A DNA stretch of 37,579 nt, taken from the NCBI GenBank assembly GCA_051648365.1, contig JBOFEZ010000024.1:1-37579 (forward strand), read 5' to 3'. This stretch comes from JAGNZR01 sp051648365. GTDB taxonomy: Bacteria > Fusobacteriota > Fusobacteriia > Fusobacteriales > Fusobacteriaceae. Numbering within the stretch: the first letter of the stretch is position 1; each line of letters begins with the position of its first letter. Made by a program: the position numbers and the translations under genes. Below are positions 31,063 to 37,579 of the stretch, piece by piece. The notes beneath the pieces were generated by a model, which saw only the letters and a program-made list of their open reading frames with translations, was not told where the DNA came from and made no database searches.

Positions 31063-32388
31063 CTAGCATCCATGATGTTTCTTAAATTTTTTCTTATAGT
31101 AAAATATCGCATATACCATAGTCAAAATCTCTGCCAGAACATAAGAGCTCCACAATCCAACCACACCAAAATAATGTGGAAGAAGGTATATAAATATCCC
31201 TATTACCACAAAGCCTCTCATGAGATTAAGAAGAGAAGATACTCTGTTATACTCTACAGATTGAAAAAAACTTCCCAGTTGAAGATTTATCCCCATAAAA
31301 ATTGTGGAGAGAAAATATATTGGAAAACCAAATTCAGTTATTTTCAATAGCTCATTGCTATCTCTATTAAAAAGTCTGATGAAAAAAGTACTAAAAGCTA
31401 TAAGTAATATATAAAAAAATACACTTGTGGCTCCCATGGTAAGATTTCCTATTCTCAAAGTCTTTCTCACCCGCTCTATTTTTTCAGCTCCATAGTTTAT
31501 GCTAAGTATTGGTTGCATTGCCTGTCCGAAAGCTCCTAGAACTAAATATACTAGAAGTTTTATATTAAGAACTATACTGAAAGCTGAAACCCCCTCGTTT
31601 CCAAGATACTTATAGAACTGATAATTCGAGATTATTATTATCATTCCCATGGATATCTCATTTATAAAACTGGAAGCTCCTATCTGAATTATTCTTTTTA
31701 CTATTCCACTTTTAAACTTCATCCATTTTAGAAAAAGAGTATTTTCCTTTCTGATAAAATGAGTAAGAAGAACTAGTGTTCCCGAAAATTGAGCCAGTGA
31801 TGTTGCAAGAGCTGCTCCTGCCATACCCATATTCATTGGAAAAATAAACAGATAATCCAAACCTATGTTCACTGTGCTTGTCACAATAAGATAGTACATC
31901 GTAAGTTTTGGATTGTTATCATTTCTAATAAAATTAGTCAGTATATGAGGCATTATAAAAAACATTATTGATTTAGAAATGACATTTACATAATCTCTTA
32001 CCAAAGGAAATATCTCATCATTAGCTCCCAATAATTTACATATCTCATCTAGATAAAAACTGATGAAGAGAGAAAAAATTATACTGATTATTATTCCTGA
32101 AAAAATTGTGGTAGAAAATATCTCGCCTCTGCCCTCTTTATCTCCACGCCCCATATCCACAGCTGAAGCAGTAGCACCACCTATTCCCAACATCATTCCA
32201 AAGGCCACTAATGTGTAGACCGGTATCGCCACATTAAGAGCTGCAAGCCCTAGTGCTCCAACTCCTCTTCCTATAAAAACTGTATCTACAAATATCAAGA
32301 GTCCATAAGATAAATTTCCTGCAACAGCTGGAAATAAATATCTCATAAATTGGGTTTTTAAGTTTCCATTAAGTAAATTTTTCTGCAT
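31063..32388 (-). CDS. MATE-family multidrug/metabolite exporter
   Basis: Inner-membrane cation-coupled exporter of 441 residues with about 12 helices in two homologous halves. The N-terminal half has FPAVAGNLSYGLLIFVDTVFIGRGVGALGLAAL and the stretch GIGGATASAVDMGRGD. The second half begins near FINEISMGMIIIISNYQF. It resembles the NorM/DinF-like anaerobe group; substrates are unknown. AGAAGGAG before the ATG supports the start. The C-terminal tail is rich in Lys and His. No drug-responsive regulator is adjacent. Confidence 0.9.
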   Translation of the reverse strand: MQKNLLNGNLKTQFMRYLFPAVAGNLSYGLLIFVDTVFIGRGVGALGLAALNVAIPVYTLVAFGMMLGIGGATASAVDMGRGDKEGRGEIFSTTIFSGIIISIIFSLFISFYLDEICKLLGANDEIFPLVRDYVNVISKSIMFFIMPHILTNFIRNDNNPKLTMYYLIVTSTVNIGLDYLFIFPMNMGMAGAALATSLAQFSGTLVLLTHFIRKENTLFLKWMKFKSGIVKRIIQIGASSFINEISMGMIIIISNYQFYKYLGNEGVSAFSIVLNIKLLVYLVLGAFGQAMQPILSINYGAEKIERVRKTLRIGNLTMGATSVFFYILLIAFSTFFIRLFNRDSNELLKITEFGFPIYFLSTIFMGINLQLGSFFQSVEYNRVSSLLNLMRGFVVIGIFIYLLPHYFGVVGLWSSYVLAEILTMVYAIFYYKKKFKKHHGC

Positions 32389-32465
32389 CTTATCTCCTTC
32401 TATAAAATATTTTTAATATTATTTCTATAATTATAACCTATTATCAAGGAAAAACATATTAAAAC

Positions 32466-32494
32466 TTGACACTACAATGGATACTTTATATAAT
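32466..32494 (+). promoter_or_regulatory. Promoter of ylxM-ffh
   Basis: TTGACA (32466-32471), 17 nt, TATAAT (32489-32494), perfect consensus hexamers at ideal spacing. Confidence 0.88.
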
Positions 32495-32522
32495 GTTAAG
32501 TGAATATTAATGAGGTGAATAT

Positions 32523-32834
32523 ATGGAACTAGAAGAGATACTCGAAGTTTCTGTTCTTTTCAATTATTATAAAAATCTACTCAGTGGAAAACAGAAGGAG
32601 TATCTTGCTGATCATCTAGAAGATGATCTCTCACTCTCTGAAATAGCCAAAAATCATGGAGTTACACGACAAGCCGTCTACGACAATATCCGTAGAGGTA
32701 TAAAACTTCTCTATGATTATGAGGATAAAATAGGTTTTTATAAAAAAGAATGTGAAATTGAAGATGAATTAGAAAATTTAAAAAAAGATATGACGATTGA
32801 GAATATAGACAAAATAATTGAAAAAATGTTTTAG
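32523..32834 (+). CDS. ylxM: YlxM/p13-like SRP-associated DNA-binding-type protein
   Basis: Small UPF0122 protein of 103 residues with a sigma-factor region-4-like helix-turn-helix (LSLSEIAKNHGVTRQAVYDNIRRG). YlxM is nearly always encoded just before ffh. In streptococci it binds SRP components and modulates the SRP pathway, though it looks like a DNA-binding protein. The stop is 10 nt before the ffh start. The start ATG follows GAGGTG at good spacing. Translational coupling with ffh is likely. Confidence 0.93.
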   Translation: MELEEILEVSVLFNYYKNLLSGKQKEYLADHLEDDLSLSEIAKNHGVTRQAVYDNIRRGIKLLYDYEDKIGFYKKECEIEDELENLKKDMTIENIDKIIEKMF

Positions 32835-32844
32835 AGGTGAAAAT

Positions 32845-34203
32845 ATGTTAGAAAATTTAGGTAAAAGGTTTCAAGATGTATTTAAAAAAGTAAGAGGCCA
32901 CGGAAAAATGAGTGAGGCCAATGTTAAAGAAGCACTTAAAGAAGTTAAGATGTCTCTTCTTGAAGCTGACGTTAACTACAAAGTAGTTAAAGATTTTATA
33001 AACAAAATTTTAGAAAAATCTATGGGAGAAGATGTCCTAACTGGTATCAACCCTGGACAGCAGTTTATAAAAATAGTTCATGATGAACTGGTTGAACTTT
33101 TAGGAGGAACCAACTCGAGACTTACAAAATCTCCTAAGAATCCTACTATCCTTATGCTTGCTGGACTTCAAGGAGCAGGTAAAACTACCTTTGCTGGTAA
33201 ACTTGCCAACTACTTAAAAAAACAGGGAGAGAAGCCTTTCCTAGTTGCAGCAGATGTGTATAGACCTGCAGCTATAAAACAGCTTCAAATACTTGGTGAA
33301 AAAATCGGAGTTCCTGTTTATGCTGAAGAGGGTAATAACAATCCCGTAACTATCTGTGCTAATTCTTTAGCTGAAGCTCAGAAAGTCGGAGCTACATATG
33401 TAATACTAGACACTGCAGGTAGGCTACATATAGACGAAAATCTTATGGATGAACTGAGAGAGATAAAAAAAATAACAAGACCACAGGAAATTATGCTTGT
33501 AGTAGATGCCATGATAGGACAGGACGCAGTAAATCTTGCTCAATCGTTTAACAATGCAATCAGTATCGATGGTGTTGTTCTTACTAAACTAGATGGAGAT
33601 ACTAGAGGTGGATCTGCTCTTTCAATTAAATCTGTTGTTGGTAAACCCATTAAGTTTATCGGTACAGGAGAAACTATTAACGATATCGAACTTTTCCATC
33701 CTGAAAGATTAGCTTCAAGAATTCTTGGAATGGGAGATGTGGTTTCTCTAGTGGAAAAAGCTCAAGAGGCTATCGATGAAGATGAAGCTAAATCTTTAGA
33801 GGAAAAAATCAGAACTCAGAAGTTTGATTTGGAAGATTTCAGAAAACAACTACAGGCAATAAAAAAACTGGGACCACTTAAAAATATTATGAAAATGATT
33901 CCTGGAGTTGGAGATCTTGGAGACCTTGCTCCAGCAGAAAAAGAGATGAAAAAAGTTGAGGCCATTATCCAATCTATGACCAAAGAGGAACGTAAAAATC
34001 CTGAGATATTAAAAGCCAACAGAAAAATCAGAATCGCTAAAGGTAGTGGAACAGAGGTTTCAGATATAAATAAACTTCTTAAACAATTTGAACAGATGAA
34101 AGCCATGATGAAGATGTTTGCAGGTGGAAAAATGCCAGCTATGCCGTCTATGCCAAAAGGTGGATTTCCGGGGCTTCCTGGGATGAGAGGCGGAAGAAGA
34201 TAA
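32845..34203 (+). CDS. ffh: Signal recognition particle GTPase Ffh (SRP54)
   Basis: Cytoplasmic GTPase of 452 residues that recognises signal peptides on the ribosome. The N domain begins LENLGKRFQDVF. The G domain has the P-loop GLQGAGKTTFAGKLA, DTAGRL, TKLDGD and GTGE. The methionine-rich M domain (from about 295) has the helix-turn-helix binding SRP RNA and ends in a Met/Gly/Pro-rich tail. The open frame extends back to 32818, overlapping ylxM, but GAGGTG is 5 nt before the ATG at 32845, where the family N-terminus starts. The SRP RNA gene was not found in the window. Confidence 0.96.
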   Translation: MLENLGKRFQDVFKKVRGHGKMSEANVKEALKEVKMSLLEADVNYKVVKDFINKILEKSMGEDVLTGINPGQQFIKIVHDELVELLGGTNSRLTKSPKNPTILMLAGLQGAGKTTFAGKLANYLKKQGEKPFLVAADVYRPAAIKQLQILGEKIGVPVYAEEGNNNPVTICANSLAEAQKVGATYVILDTAGRLHIDENLMDELREIKKITRPQEIMLVVDAMIGQDAVNLAQSFNNAISIDGVVLTKLDGDTRGGSALSIKSVVGKPIKFIGTGETINDIELFHPERLASRILGMGDVVSLVEKAQEAIDEDEAKSLEEKIRTQKFDLEDFRKQLQAIKKLGPLKNIMKMIPGVGDLGDLAPAEKEMKKVEAIIQSMTKEERKNPEILKANRKIRIAKGSGTEVSDINKLLKQFEQMKAMMKMFAGGKMPAMPSMPKGGFPGLPGMRGGRR

Positions 34204-34217
34204 ATTTAGTTTTTTTA

Positions 34218-34243
34218 GGATATGGGCAACCATATCCTTTTTT
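34218..34243 (+). terminator. Terminator of ylxM-ffh
   Basis: GGATATGG (34218-34225) and CCATATCC (34230-34237) with a GCAA tetraloop, followed by six Ts. Confidence 0.93.
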
Positions 34244-34270
34244 GTTTTTTCCTTCTTTTCAAGGTATAAT
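34242..34270 (+). promoter_or_regulatory. Promoter of the M15-like lipoprotein gene
   Basis: TTGTTT (34242-34247), 17 nt, TATAAT (34265-34270). It starts inside the T-run of the preceding terminator and gives a very short leader of about 12 nt. Confidence 0.6.
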
Positions 34271-34288
34271 CAAAATAGGGGGATGATT

Positions 34289-34756
34289 ATGAAAAAAATT
34301 TTACAAACTATAACTATTTTGAGTATCATATTTTTTTTTACAGGATGCAGTTCTATCCGAACTCCTAATCGTAATAAAAAAATTTCTAGAAATTTCAGCA
34401 TGGGAGAAGCGGTCAGAGAAAATGTTAAGATAGATAAAAAAACAGAAAAAAATATATATTATACAGCAAAAAGAATGGAAGAATTTCGTAAGCTTTTAGG
34501 TGAGCCCGTAAACGTACTCAGTTGGTATCGTTCTCCTAAAGCCAATGCAAATGCAGGGGGTGCAAAAAATTCTGCACATCTGCAAGGTTTGGCGGTAGAT
34601 TTCCGTACCAAAAATTCTACCATTGAAAATTACAAAAAAATTACTAATTCCAAGCTGAGTTATGACCTTATTATTTATTATAAGAGCCTCAATATGATTC
34701 ATTTGGGATTCAAAAAAGATATCGTGGAAGAGAAAAAAATGAAGCTCCTAAGATAA
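34289..34756 (+). CDS. M15-family (Peptidase_M15_3) lipoprotein
   Basis: Predicted lipoprotein of 155 residues. The signal sequence ends IIFFFTGC, a lipobox, so the mature protein is anchored by Cys in the envelope. The domain resembles zinc D,D-carboxypeptidases of the M15A/DUF882 group: SWYRSPKANANAGGAKNSAHLQGLAVDF carries the His-(x6)-Asp pair, and MIHLGF near the end gives the last His. It may cleave or bind peptidoglycan peptides. The conserved third HxH element is partly changed (IHLG), so activity is uncertain. Of two ATGs the second (34289) is 6 nt from AGGGGG and is preferred over 34283. Confidence 0.8.
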   Translation: MKKILQTITILSIIFFFTGCSSIRTPNRNKKISRNFSMGEAVRENVKIDKKTEKNIYYTAKRMEEFRKLLGEPVNVLSWYRSPKANANAGGAKNSAHLQGLAVDFRTKNSTIENYKKITNSKLSYDLIIYYKSLNMIHLGFKKDIVEEKKMKLLR

Positions 34757-34789
34757 AAGATGTGTTTATTCATTTTTTATGATACAATA

Positions 34790-34798
34790 TATGATAAA
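34790..34798 (+). promoter_or_regulatory. Extended -10 of the second DEAD-box gene
   Basis: TGATACAAT, the same extended -10 as at the YkpA-like gene. The -35 is not obvious. Confidence 0.4.
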
Positions 34799-34836
34799 TA
34801 ATTTTATATTATAAAATAAATTTTAACGGAGAAAAT

Positions 34837-36075
34837 ATGAATTTTAGAGATTTTAATTTTGAAAATGAGATTATAAAAGGAATCGATGCAGCAGGATATA
34901 TAGAAGCTACACCTATTCAAGAAAAAAGTATTCCTTTAATTTTGGAAGGAAACGACATTTTAGGTTTGGCTAAAACAGGAACAGGTAAAACAGCGGCTTT
35001 CGCTCTCCCAACACTTCAGAGATTACTCACCGTAAAACCGAGTGGAAAAGGAGTTCGTGTTCTTATCGTCGCTCCTACTAGAGAACTGGCAGAGCAGATT
35101 AACAGCAACATCTCTATCCTAGGAAAATACACAGGAATAAAATCTTGTACGATGTATGGTGGGGTATCTATAAAACCTCAGCTAGAAGCTCTAAAAAAAG
35201 GTGTAGATATAGTTGTTGGGTGTCCGGGAAGAATTTTAGACCATATTTCTCAAGGAACTTTGGGGTTAACTAGACTAGAAGTTCTTGTTTTGGACGAAGC
35301 AGATCATATGCTGGATATGGGATTTTTGAAAGATATTGAAAAAATTATAAAGCATACTCCTAAAAATAAACAAACTCTATTTTTCTCTGCCACTATGCCG
35401 AAAGAGATTAAAAATCTGTCTTTTAAAGTCTTAAAAAAAGATCACAAAACTGTTGAAATAGAATATAAAGAGCCCGTTAAACTTATAGAACATGAGCTTT
35501 TCCACGTAGAACATGACCAGAAAAAAGGGAAGCTTTTTGAAATTCTTGAAAATCCCGAGGTAGAATCAGCTATAATTTTTACCAACGGAAAACATAAAGC
35601 AAAAAACCTAAGTAAAATCCTTGAAAATAAAGGAATAAAATCCGTGAACTTCCAAGGAAATCTATCTCAAAACCAGAGAGAAGCAGCTCTTAGCGGATTC
35701 AGAAAAGCTGAGTTTAAAGTATTGGTAGCCACTGATATTGCAGCAAGAGGTCTAGACATACCACAGGTAACTCACGTTATAAATTTTGATATCCCACAGA
35801 CTTTAGAGGCTTTTACACACAGAAGTGGACGTACTGGAAGAGCTAATAAAGAGGGAAAAGTTTTCACTTTTGCGTCAGCAGATGAAGAAAGAATGCTTAA
35901 GGACATCATAAACAAAAACGGAGTAAACTTTATTACAATCCATGGAAGTAAAAGTAACAATCCTACACCTAAACCAAAAAACACAAGACCTCCTAGAAAT
36001 AAAAATGAAAACCAAGAGAGAGTAAGTGTTAAAGTTAAATCTCCTTCTCCAAAGAAAAAAAATATTCAGAAGTAA
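34837..36075 (+). CDS. DEAD-box RNA helicase, RhlE-like
   Basis: Second DEAD-box helicase in the window, 412 residues. Q motif region ATPIQEKSIP, Walker A AKTGTGKT, PTRELAEQ, VLDEADHMLDMGF, SATMP and motif VI HRSGRTGRA are present; Ser replaces the usual Ile in motif VI. The C-terminal tail after about 365 is short, basic and Pro/Asn-rich, without the DbpA-like domain of the other helicase. The two probably act on different RNAs. It stands alone; the ribosome site is CGGAG 7 nt before the ATG. A weak AGTAAC-CTAT-GTTACT hairpin overlaps its stop codon. Confidence 0.92.
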   Translation: MNFRDFNFENEIIKGIDAAGYIEATPIQEKSIPLILEGNDILGLAKTGTGKTAAFALPTLQRLLTVKPSGKGVRVLIVAPTRELAEQINSNISILGKYTGIKSCTMYGGVSIKPQLEALKKGVDIVVGCPGRILDHISQGTLGLTRLEVLVLDEADHMLDMGFLKDIEKIIKHTPKNKQTLFFSATMPKEIKNLSFKVLKKDHKTVEIEYKEPVKLIEHELFHVEHDQKKGKLFEILENPEVESAIIFTNGKHKAKNLSKILENKGIKSVNFQGNLSQNQREAALSGFRKAEFKVLVATDIAARGLDIPQVTHVINFDIPQTLEAFTHRSGRTGRANKEGKVFTFASADEERMLKDIINKNGVNFITIHGSKSNNPTPKPKNTRPPRNKNENQERVSVKVKSPSPKKKNIQK

Positions 36076-36084
36076 CCTATGTTA

Positions 36085-36113
36085 CTGAAAAATTTCACCT
36101 AATAAAGTATAAT
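36085..36113 (+). promoter_or_regulatory. Probable promoter of the Cys-rich protein gene
   Basis: CTGAAA (36085-36090), 17 nt, TATAAT (36108-36113). The AGTAAC/GTTACT inverted repeat (36071-36086) touches the -35. Confidence 0.5.
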
Positions 36114-36157
36114 CATTTTATGAATTTTGAAATTTTGAATAAAAGGAGTTATATTTT

Positions 36158-36613
36158 ATGATTAAGGGGTGTCCTGGTTCTAGAACTATGAATTTTGAAA
36201 GCAAATCAGATACAAAACATGGGGAAATTAATTCTCAACTTACCCAATGGCCTGTGCAGTTACATTTAGTTTCTCCACAGGCTCCATGTTTTAAGAATTC
36301 GGATCTGCTTCTTGCTGCAGATTGTACAGCTTTTGCTGTTGGAGATTTTCATTCCAAGCATCTTAAAGATAGATCTCTTGCCATTGCCTGCCCTAAGCTT
36401 GATGATGGTCATAATATCTATACCGAAAAACTTGTCTCTATGATAGATAACAGTAACCTCAATACTATTACTTGCATAATTATGGAGGTTCCTTGCTGCG
36501 GCGGTCTACTTCAAATAGCTAAAAAAGCTGTGGCTTTTGCTAATAAAAAAATTCCTCTGAAAGTTATTACAGTTGGAATCCGTGGTGAAATTCTGAGTGA
36601 GGAATGGATTTAA
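36158..36613 (+). CDS. Cysteine-rich domain protein, stand-alone form of a ferredoxin-linked family
   Basis: Protein of 151 residues with seven cysteines (5, 44, 56, 78, 106, 113, 114). It matches the C-terminal domain of a family of clostridial iron-sulfur proteins. Shared blocks are the CPGS start, LTQWPVQLHLVSPQAP, LLLAADCTAFAVGDFH, IACPKLDDG, MEVPCCGGLL and the GEILSEEWI end. In those proteins a two-cluster ferredoxin domain precedes CPGS. Here an in-frame TAA lies 18 nt upstream and AAGGAG is correctly placed, so the ferredoxin part is really absent. Function is unknown; a redox or cluster-related role is inferred from the cysteines. It is followed by tRNA genes and rubredoxin. Confidence 0.8.
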   Translation: MIKGCPGSRTMNFESKSDTKHGEINSQLTQWPVQLHLVSPQAPCFKNSDLLLAADCTAFAVGDFHSKHLKDRSLAIACPKLDDGHNIYTEKLVSMIDNSNLNTITCIIMEVPCCGGLLQIAKKAVAFANKKIPLKVITVGIRGEILSEEWI

Positions 36614-36630
36614 ATATATAATTTAAATAT

Positions 36631-36658
36631 AAAAAAAGCACCTCGAAAGAGGTGCTTT
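36631..36658. terminator. Terminator between Cys-rich protein gene and tRNA cluster
   Basis: AAAGCACCTC and GAGGTGCTTT pair around a GAAA tetraloop. On the minus strand it is followed by seven Ts and ends the tRNA operon; plus-strand use is weaker. Confidence 0.88.
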
Positions 36659-36670
36659 AAATGTTTTAAT

Positions 36671-36747
36671 TGGTGCCTAGAAAAGGATTCGAACCTTCGA
36701 CCGCTCGGGTATGAACCGAGTGCTCTAGCCAACTGAGCTATCTAGGC
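36671..36747 (-). tRNA. tRNA-Met (CAT), elongator
   Basis: A 77-nt cloverleaf with encoded CCA. Acceptor GCCTAGA/TCTAGGC, D arm AGCTC-GAGC, anticodon stem CTCGG/CCGAG with loop TTCATAC, T loop TTCGAAT. The anticodon is CAT. The initiator is excluded because the anticodon stem lacks three G-C pairs next to the loop. The loop is like the Bacillus elongator tRNA-Met, so Met is preferred over tRNA-Ile2. Confidence 0.85.
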
Positions 36748-36750
36748 AAA

Positions 36751-36826
36751 TGGTGGTCACAACAGGACTTGAACCTGTGACCCCCTGCTTGTAAGGCAGG
36801 TGCTCTCCCAACTGAGCTATGCGACC
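36751..36826 (-). tRNA. tRNA-Val (TAC)
   Basis: A 76-nt cloverleaf with CCA. Acceptor GGTCGCA/TGTGACC (one G-T pair), anticodon stem CCTGC/GCAGG, loop CTTACAA, anticodon TAC. T loop TTCAAGT. Confidence 0.95.
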
Positions 36827-36829
36827 AAG

Positions 36830-36904
36830 TGGTACCCCGTAGGGGAATTGAACCCCTGTCTACAGAGTGAAAATCTGTTGTCCTTACCACTGAACGAACG
36901 GGGC
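36830..36904 (-). tRNA. tRNA-Glu (TTC)
   Basis: A 75-nt cloverleaf with CCA. Anticodon stem ACAGA/TCTGT with loop TTTTCAC, anticodon TTC. Acceptor GCCCCGT pairs with ACGGGGT, so the first pair is G-T rather than G-C. Confidence 0.95.
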
Positions 36905-36910
36905 AAATAA

Positions 36911-36987
36911 TGGTGGATCCAGTTGGAATCGAACCAACCACCACTCGGTTATGAGCCGAGTGCTCTAACCAACTGAGCTATGGATCC
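36911..36987 (-). tRNA. tRNA (CAT), probably tRNA-Ile2 (lysidine type)
   Basis: A 77-nt cloverleaf with CCA. Acceptor GGATCCA/TGGATCC, anticodon stem CTCGG/CCGAG, loop CTCATAA, anticodon CAT. It is not an initiator. It differs from the other CAT tRNA in the acceptor and loop. The CTCATAA loop matches Bacillus tRNA-Ile2, and a genome with tilS needs such a tRNA. An elongator Met remains possible. Confidence 0.8.
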
Positions 36988-37011
36988 GCATGTTTCTTGC
37001 AGACAAGTATT

Positions 37012-37040
37012 ATAATAACACATTTAATTCTTTTTGTCAA
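37012..37040 (-). promoter_or_regulatory. Promoter of the four-tRNA operon
   Basis: Minus strand TTGACA (37035-37040), 17 nt, TATTAT (37012-37017), about 20 nt upstream of the first tRNA. Confidence 0.8.
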
Positions 37041-37058
37041 TATCTTTATCTTCAAACC

Positions 37059-37087
37059 TTGACTTAGTTAAAAAAAATATAAATACT
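37059..37087 (+). promoter_or_regulatory. Possible promoter of the rubredoxin gene
   Basis: TTGACT (37059-37064), 17 nt, AATACT (37082-37087). The transcript would begin ahead of an 8-bp inverted repeat at 37115-37133. Confidence 0.45.
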
Positions 37088-37114
37088 ATTAAATTTGATT
37101 TAATTTTAAAAATT

Positions 37115-37133
37115 AAAAGGATTTTATCCTTTT
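37115..37133. repeat. Inverted repeat in the rubredoxin leader
   Basis: AAAAGGAT and ATCCTTTT around TTT. It lies about 50 nt before the rubredoxin ATG, with no T-run beyond the arm, so an operator or leader hairpin is as likely as a terminator. Confidence 0.6.
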
Positions 37134-37185
37134 ACAAAGTAATATATCTATGCATTCATTTAATTTAAAATTTTAGGAGGGTATT

Positions 37186-37344
37186 ATGGAAAAATGGGTA
37201 TGTAACGTGTGTGGGTATGTGTATGATCCTGAAACTGGAGATCCTGATAACGGAGTAGAGCCTGGAACTTCTTGGGAGGCTGTTCCTGAAACTTGGGTAT
37301 GTCCTCTTTGTAGTGTAGGGAAAGAAGATTTCTCTAAAGAATAA
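37186..37344 (+). CDS. Rubredoxin
   Basis: Small iron protein of 52 residues that carries one electron, often to rubredoxin-oxygen oxidoreductases or rubrerythrin in anaerobes' oxygen and peroxide defence. The iron ligands are in CNVCGY (residues 6-9) and CPLCS (39-42). The fold motifs YVYDPETGDPDNGVEPGT and ETWVCPLC are classic. The residue after the last Cys is Ser rather than the usual Gly. AGGAGG stands 7 nt before the ATG. It is a single gene between tRNA clusters on the other strand. Confidence 0.95.
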   Translation: MEKWVCNVCGYVYDPETGDPDNGVEPGTSWEAVPETWVCPLCSVGKEDFSKE

Positions 37345-37357
37345 CTTCTAAATTATG

Positions 37358-37393
37358 AAATGGCTGTAAAATAAAATTTTATAGCCATTTTTT
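37358..37393 (+). terminator. Terminator of the rubredoxin gene
   Basis: AAATGGCT (37358-37365) pairs with AGCCATTT (37383-37390). An inner TAAAAT/ATTTTA helix and a T-run follow. Confidence 0.85.
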
Positions 37394-37403
37394 ATTTTCT
37401 GAC

Positions 37404-37430
37404 AAAAAAAAAGAACTCAAAAGAGTTCTT
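37404..37430 (-). terminator. Terminator of the tRNA-Thr/tRNA-Leu transcript
   Basis: AAGAACTC and GAGTTCTT (37411-37418, 37423-37430) with a 4-nt loop. On the minus strand nine Ts follow. Confidence 0.88.
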
Positions 37431-37441
37431 AAAGTTTCAGA

Positions 37442-37524
37442 TGGTGCGAGAGAAGGGACTTGAACCCTTACGTCGAAACGCCAGATCCTAAGTCTGGTGC
37501 GTCTGCCAATTCCGCCACCCTCGC
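37442..37524 (-). tRNA. tRNA-Leu (TAG)
   Basis: Class II tRNA of 83 nt with CCA. Acceptor GCGAGGG/CTCTCGC, anticodon stem CCAGA/TCTGG with loop CTTAGGA, anticodon TAG. A long variable arm (CGTTTCGACG) is present. Confidence 0.95.
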
Positions 37525-37531
37525 AATTTAG

Positions 37532-37579
37532 TGGTGCCTCGTGTCGGAATCGAACCAACCACCTACTGATTACAAGTCA
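37532..37579 (-). tRNA. tRNA-Thr (TGT), 3' part, cut by window edge
   Basis: The 3' 48 nt of a tRNA with CCA are visible. The loop CTTGTAA gives anticodon TGT, and the TCAGTAGGT stretch matches Bacillus tRNA-Thr. T loop TTCGATT. The 5' half lies outside the window; the tRNA is cotranscribed with tRNA-Leu 7 nt downstream. Confidence 0.88.

Noticed and set aside
31045..31350. Plus-strand open frame of about 101 codons opposite the MATE gene
   Set aside because: It lies wholly inside the antisense of a well-supported transporter and terminator, has no ribosome site and shows low-complexity composition.
36071..36086. Intrinsic terminator after the second DEAD-box gene
   Set aside because: The AGTAAC/GTTACT stem is only 6 bp and no T-run follows.
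36738..36944. Minus-strand open frame of 68 codons over the tRNA genes
   Set aside because: It is a translation of tRNA sequence, which explains its SHSSVGRAPALQAGG-like peptide, a well-known artefact.

Overview
The window is AT-rich bacterial DNA with AGA-dominated arginine codons, strong purine-rich ribosome binding sites and near-consensus vegetative promoters. Firmicutes-like regulators (a GlpP antiterminator, LytS/LytR, YlxM, two ABC-F proteins, a large nucleoside kinase) sit beside diderm features, such as an outer-membrane beta-barrel ending in Phe and a solute-binding protein without a lipobox. Together with a DUF1622 protein and a YqhD-type alcohol dehydrogenase this suggests a fermentative anaerobe of the Fusobacteriota (Fusobacterium/Cetobacterium/Ilyobacter-like). 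That assignment is inference; no 16S rRNA gene is present.

Layout. 1-1.65 kb: glycerol operon glpP-glpF-glpK (minus strand), with a candidate terminator/antiterminator between glpP and glpF. 1.67-5.65 kb: LytR/LytS-type two-component pair divergent from a CstA-family transporter, resembling the pyruvate-sensing BtsSR/BtsT arrangement. 5.7-10.4 kb: an ArsR repressor with a possible dithiol sulfide sensor, two ABC-F ATPases and an outer-membrane barrel. 10.45-13.9 kb: BMP-type solute-binding protein with an 8-bp tandem repeat in its leader, an FNT channel and a nucleoside kinase. 13.97-19.24 kb: Opp/Dpp BCDF operon without its own binding protein, then an orphan MsmK/UgpC-type ATPase. 19.4-27.7 kb (minus): rpsO with a possible self-regulating leader, then the mltG-radical SAM-tilS-ftsH operon and a DeaD-type helicase. 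28-31 kb: two 103-residue proteins (one DUF1622), flavodoxin, and a MerR regulator beside an alcohol dehydrogenase whose promoter has the MerR-type 19-bp spacer. 31-37.6 kb: MATE transporter, ylxM-ffh, an M15-like lipoprotein, a second DEAD-box helicase, a Cys-rich domain normally fused to a ferredoxin, tRNA genes and rubredoxin. The window cuts glpK at the left and a tRNA-Thr at the right.

Most of the window is ordinary chromosomal backbone; no phage, insertion sequence, CRISPR array or defence island was seen. The best material for a second look is regulatory RNA and sensing: the rpsO leader with two competing pairings of the Shine-Dalgarno region, the MerR/aldehyde-reductase switch, the ArsR dithiol candidate and the repeat tract in the BMP leader. 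On the protein side, an ABC-F protein has all three elements of one composite ATP site degraded, and the ferredoxin-less Cys-rich protein stands out.
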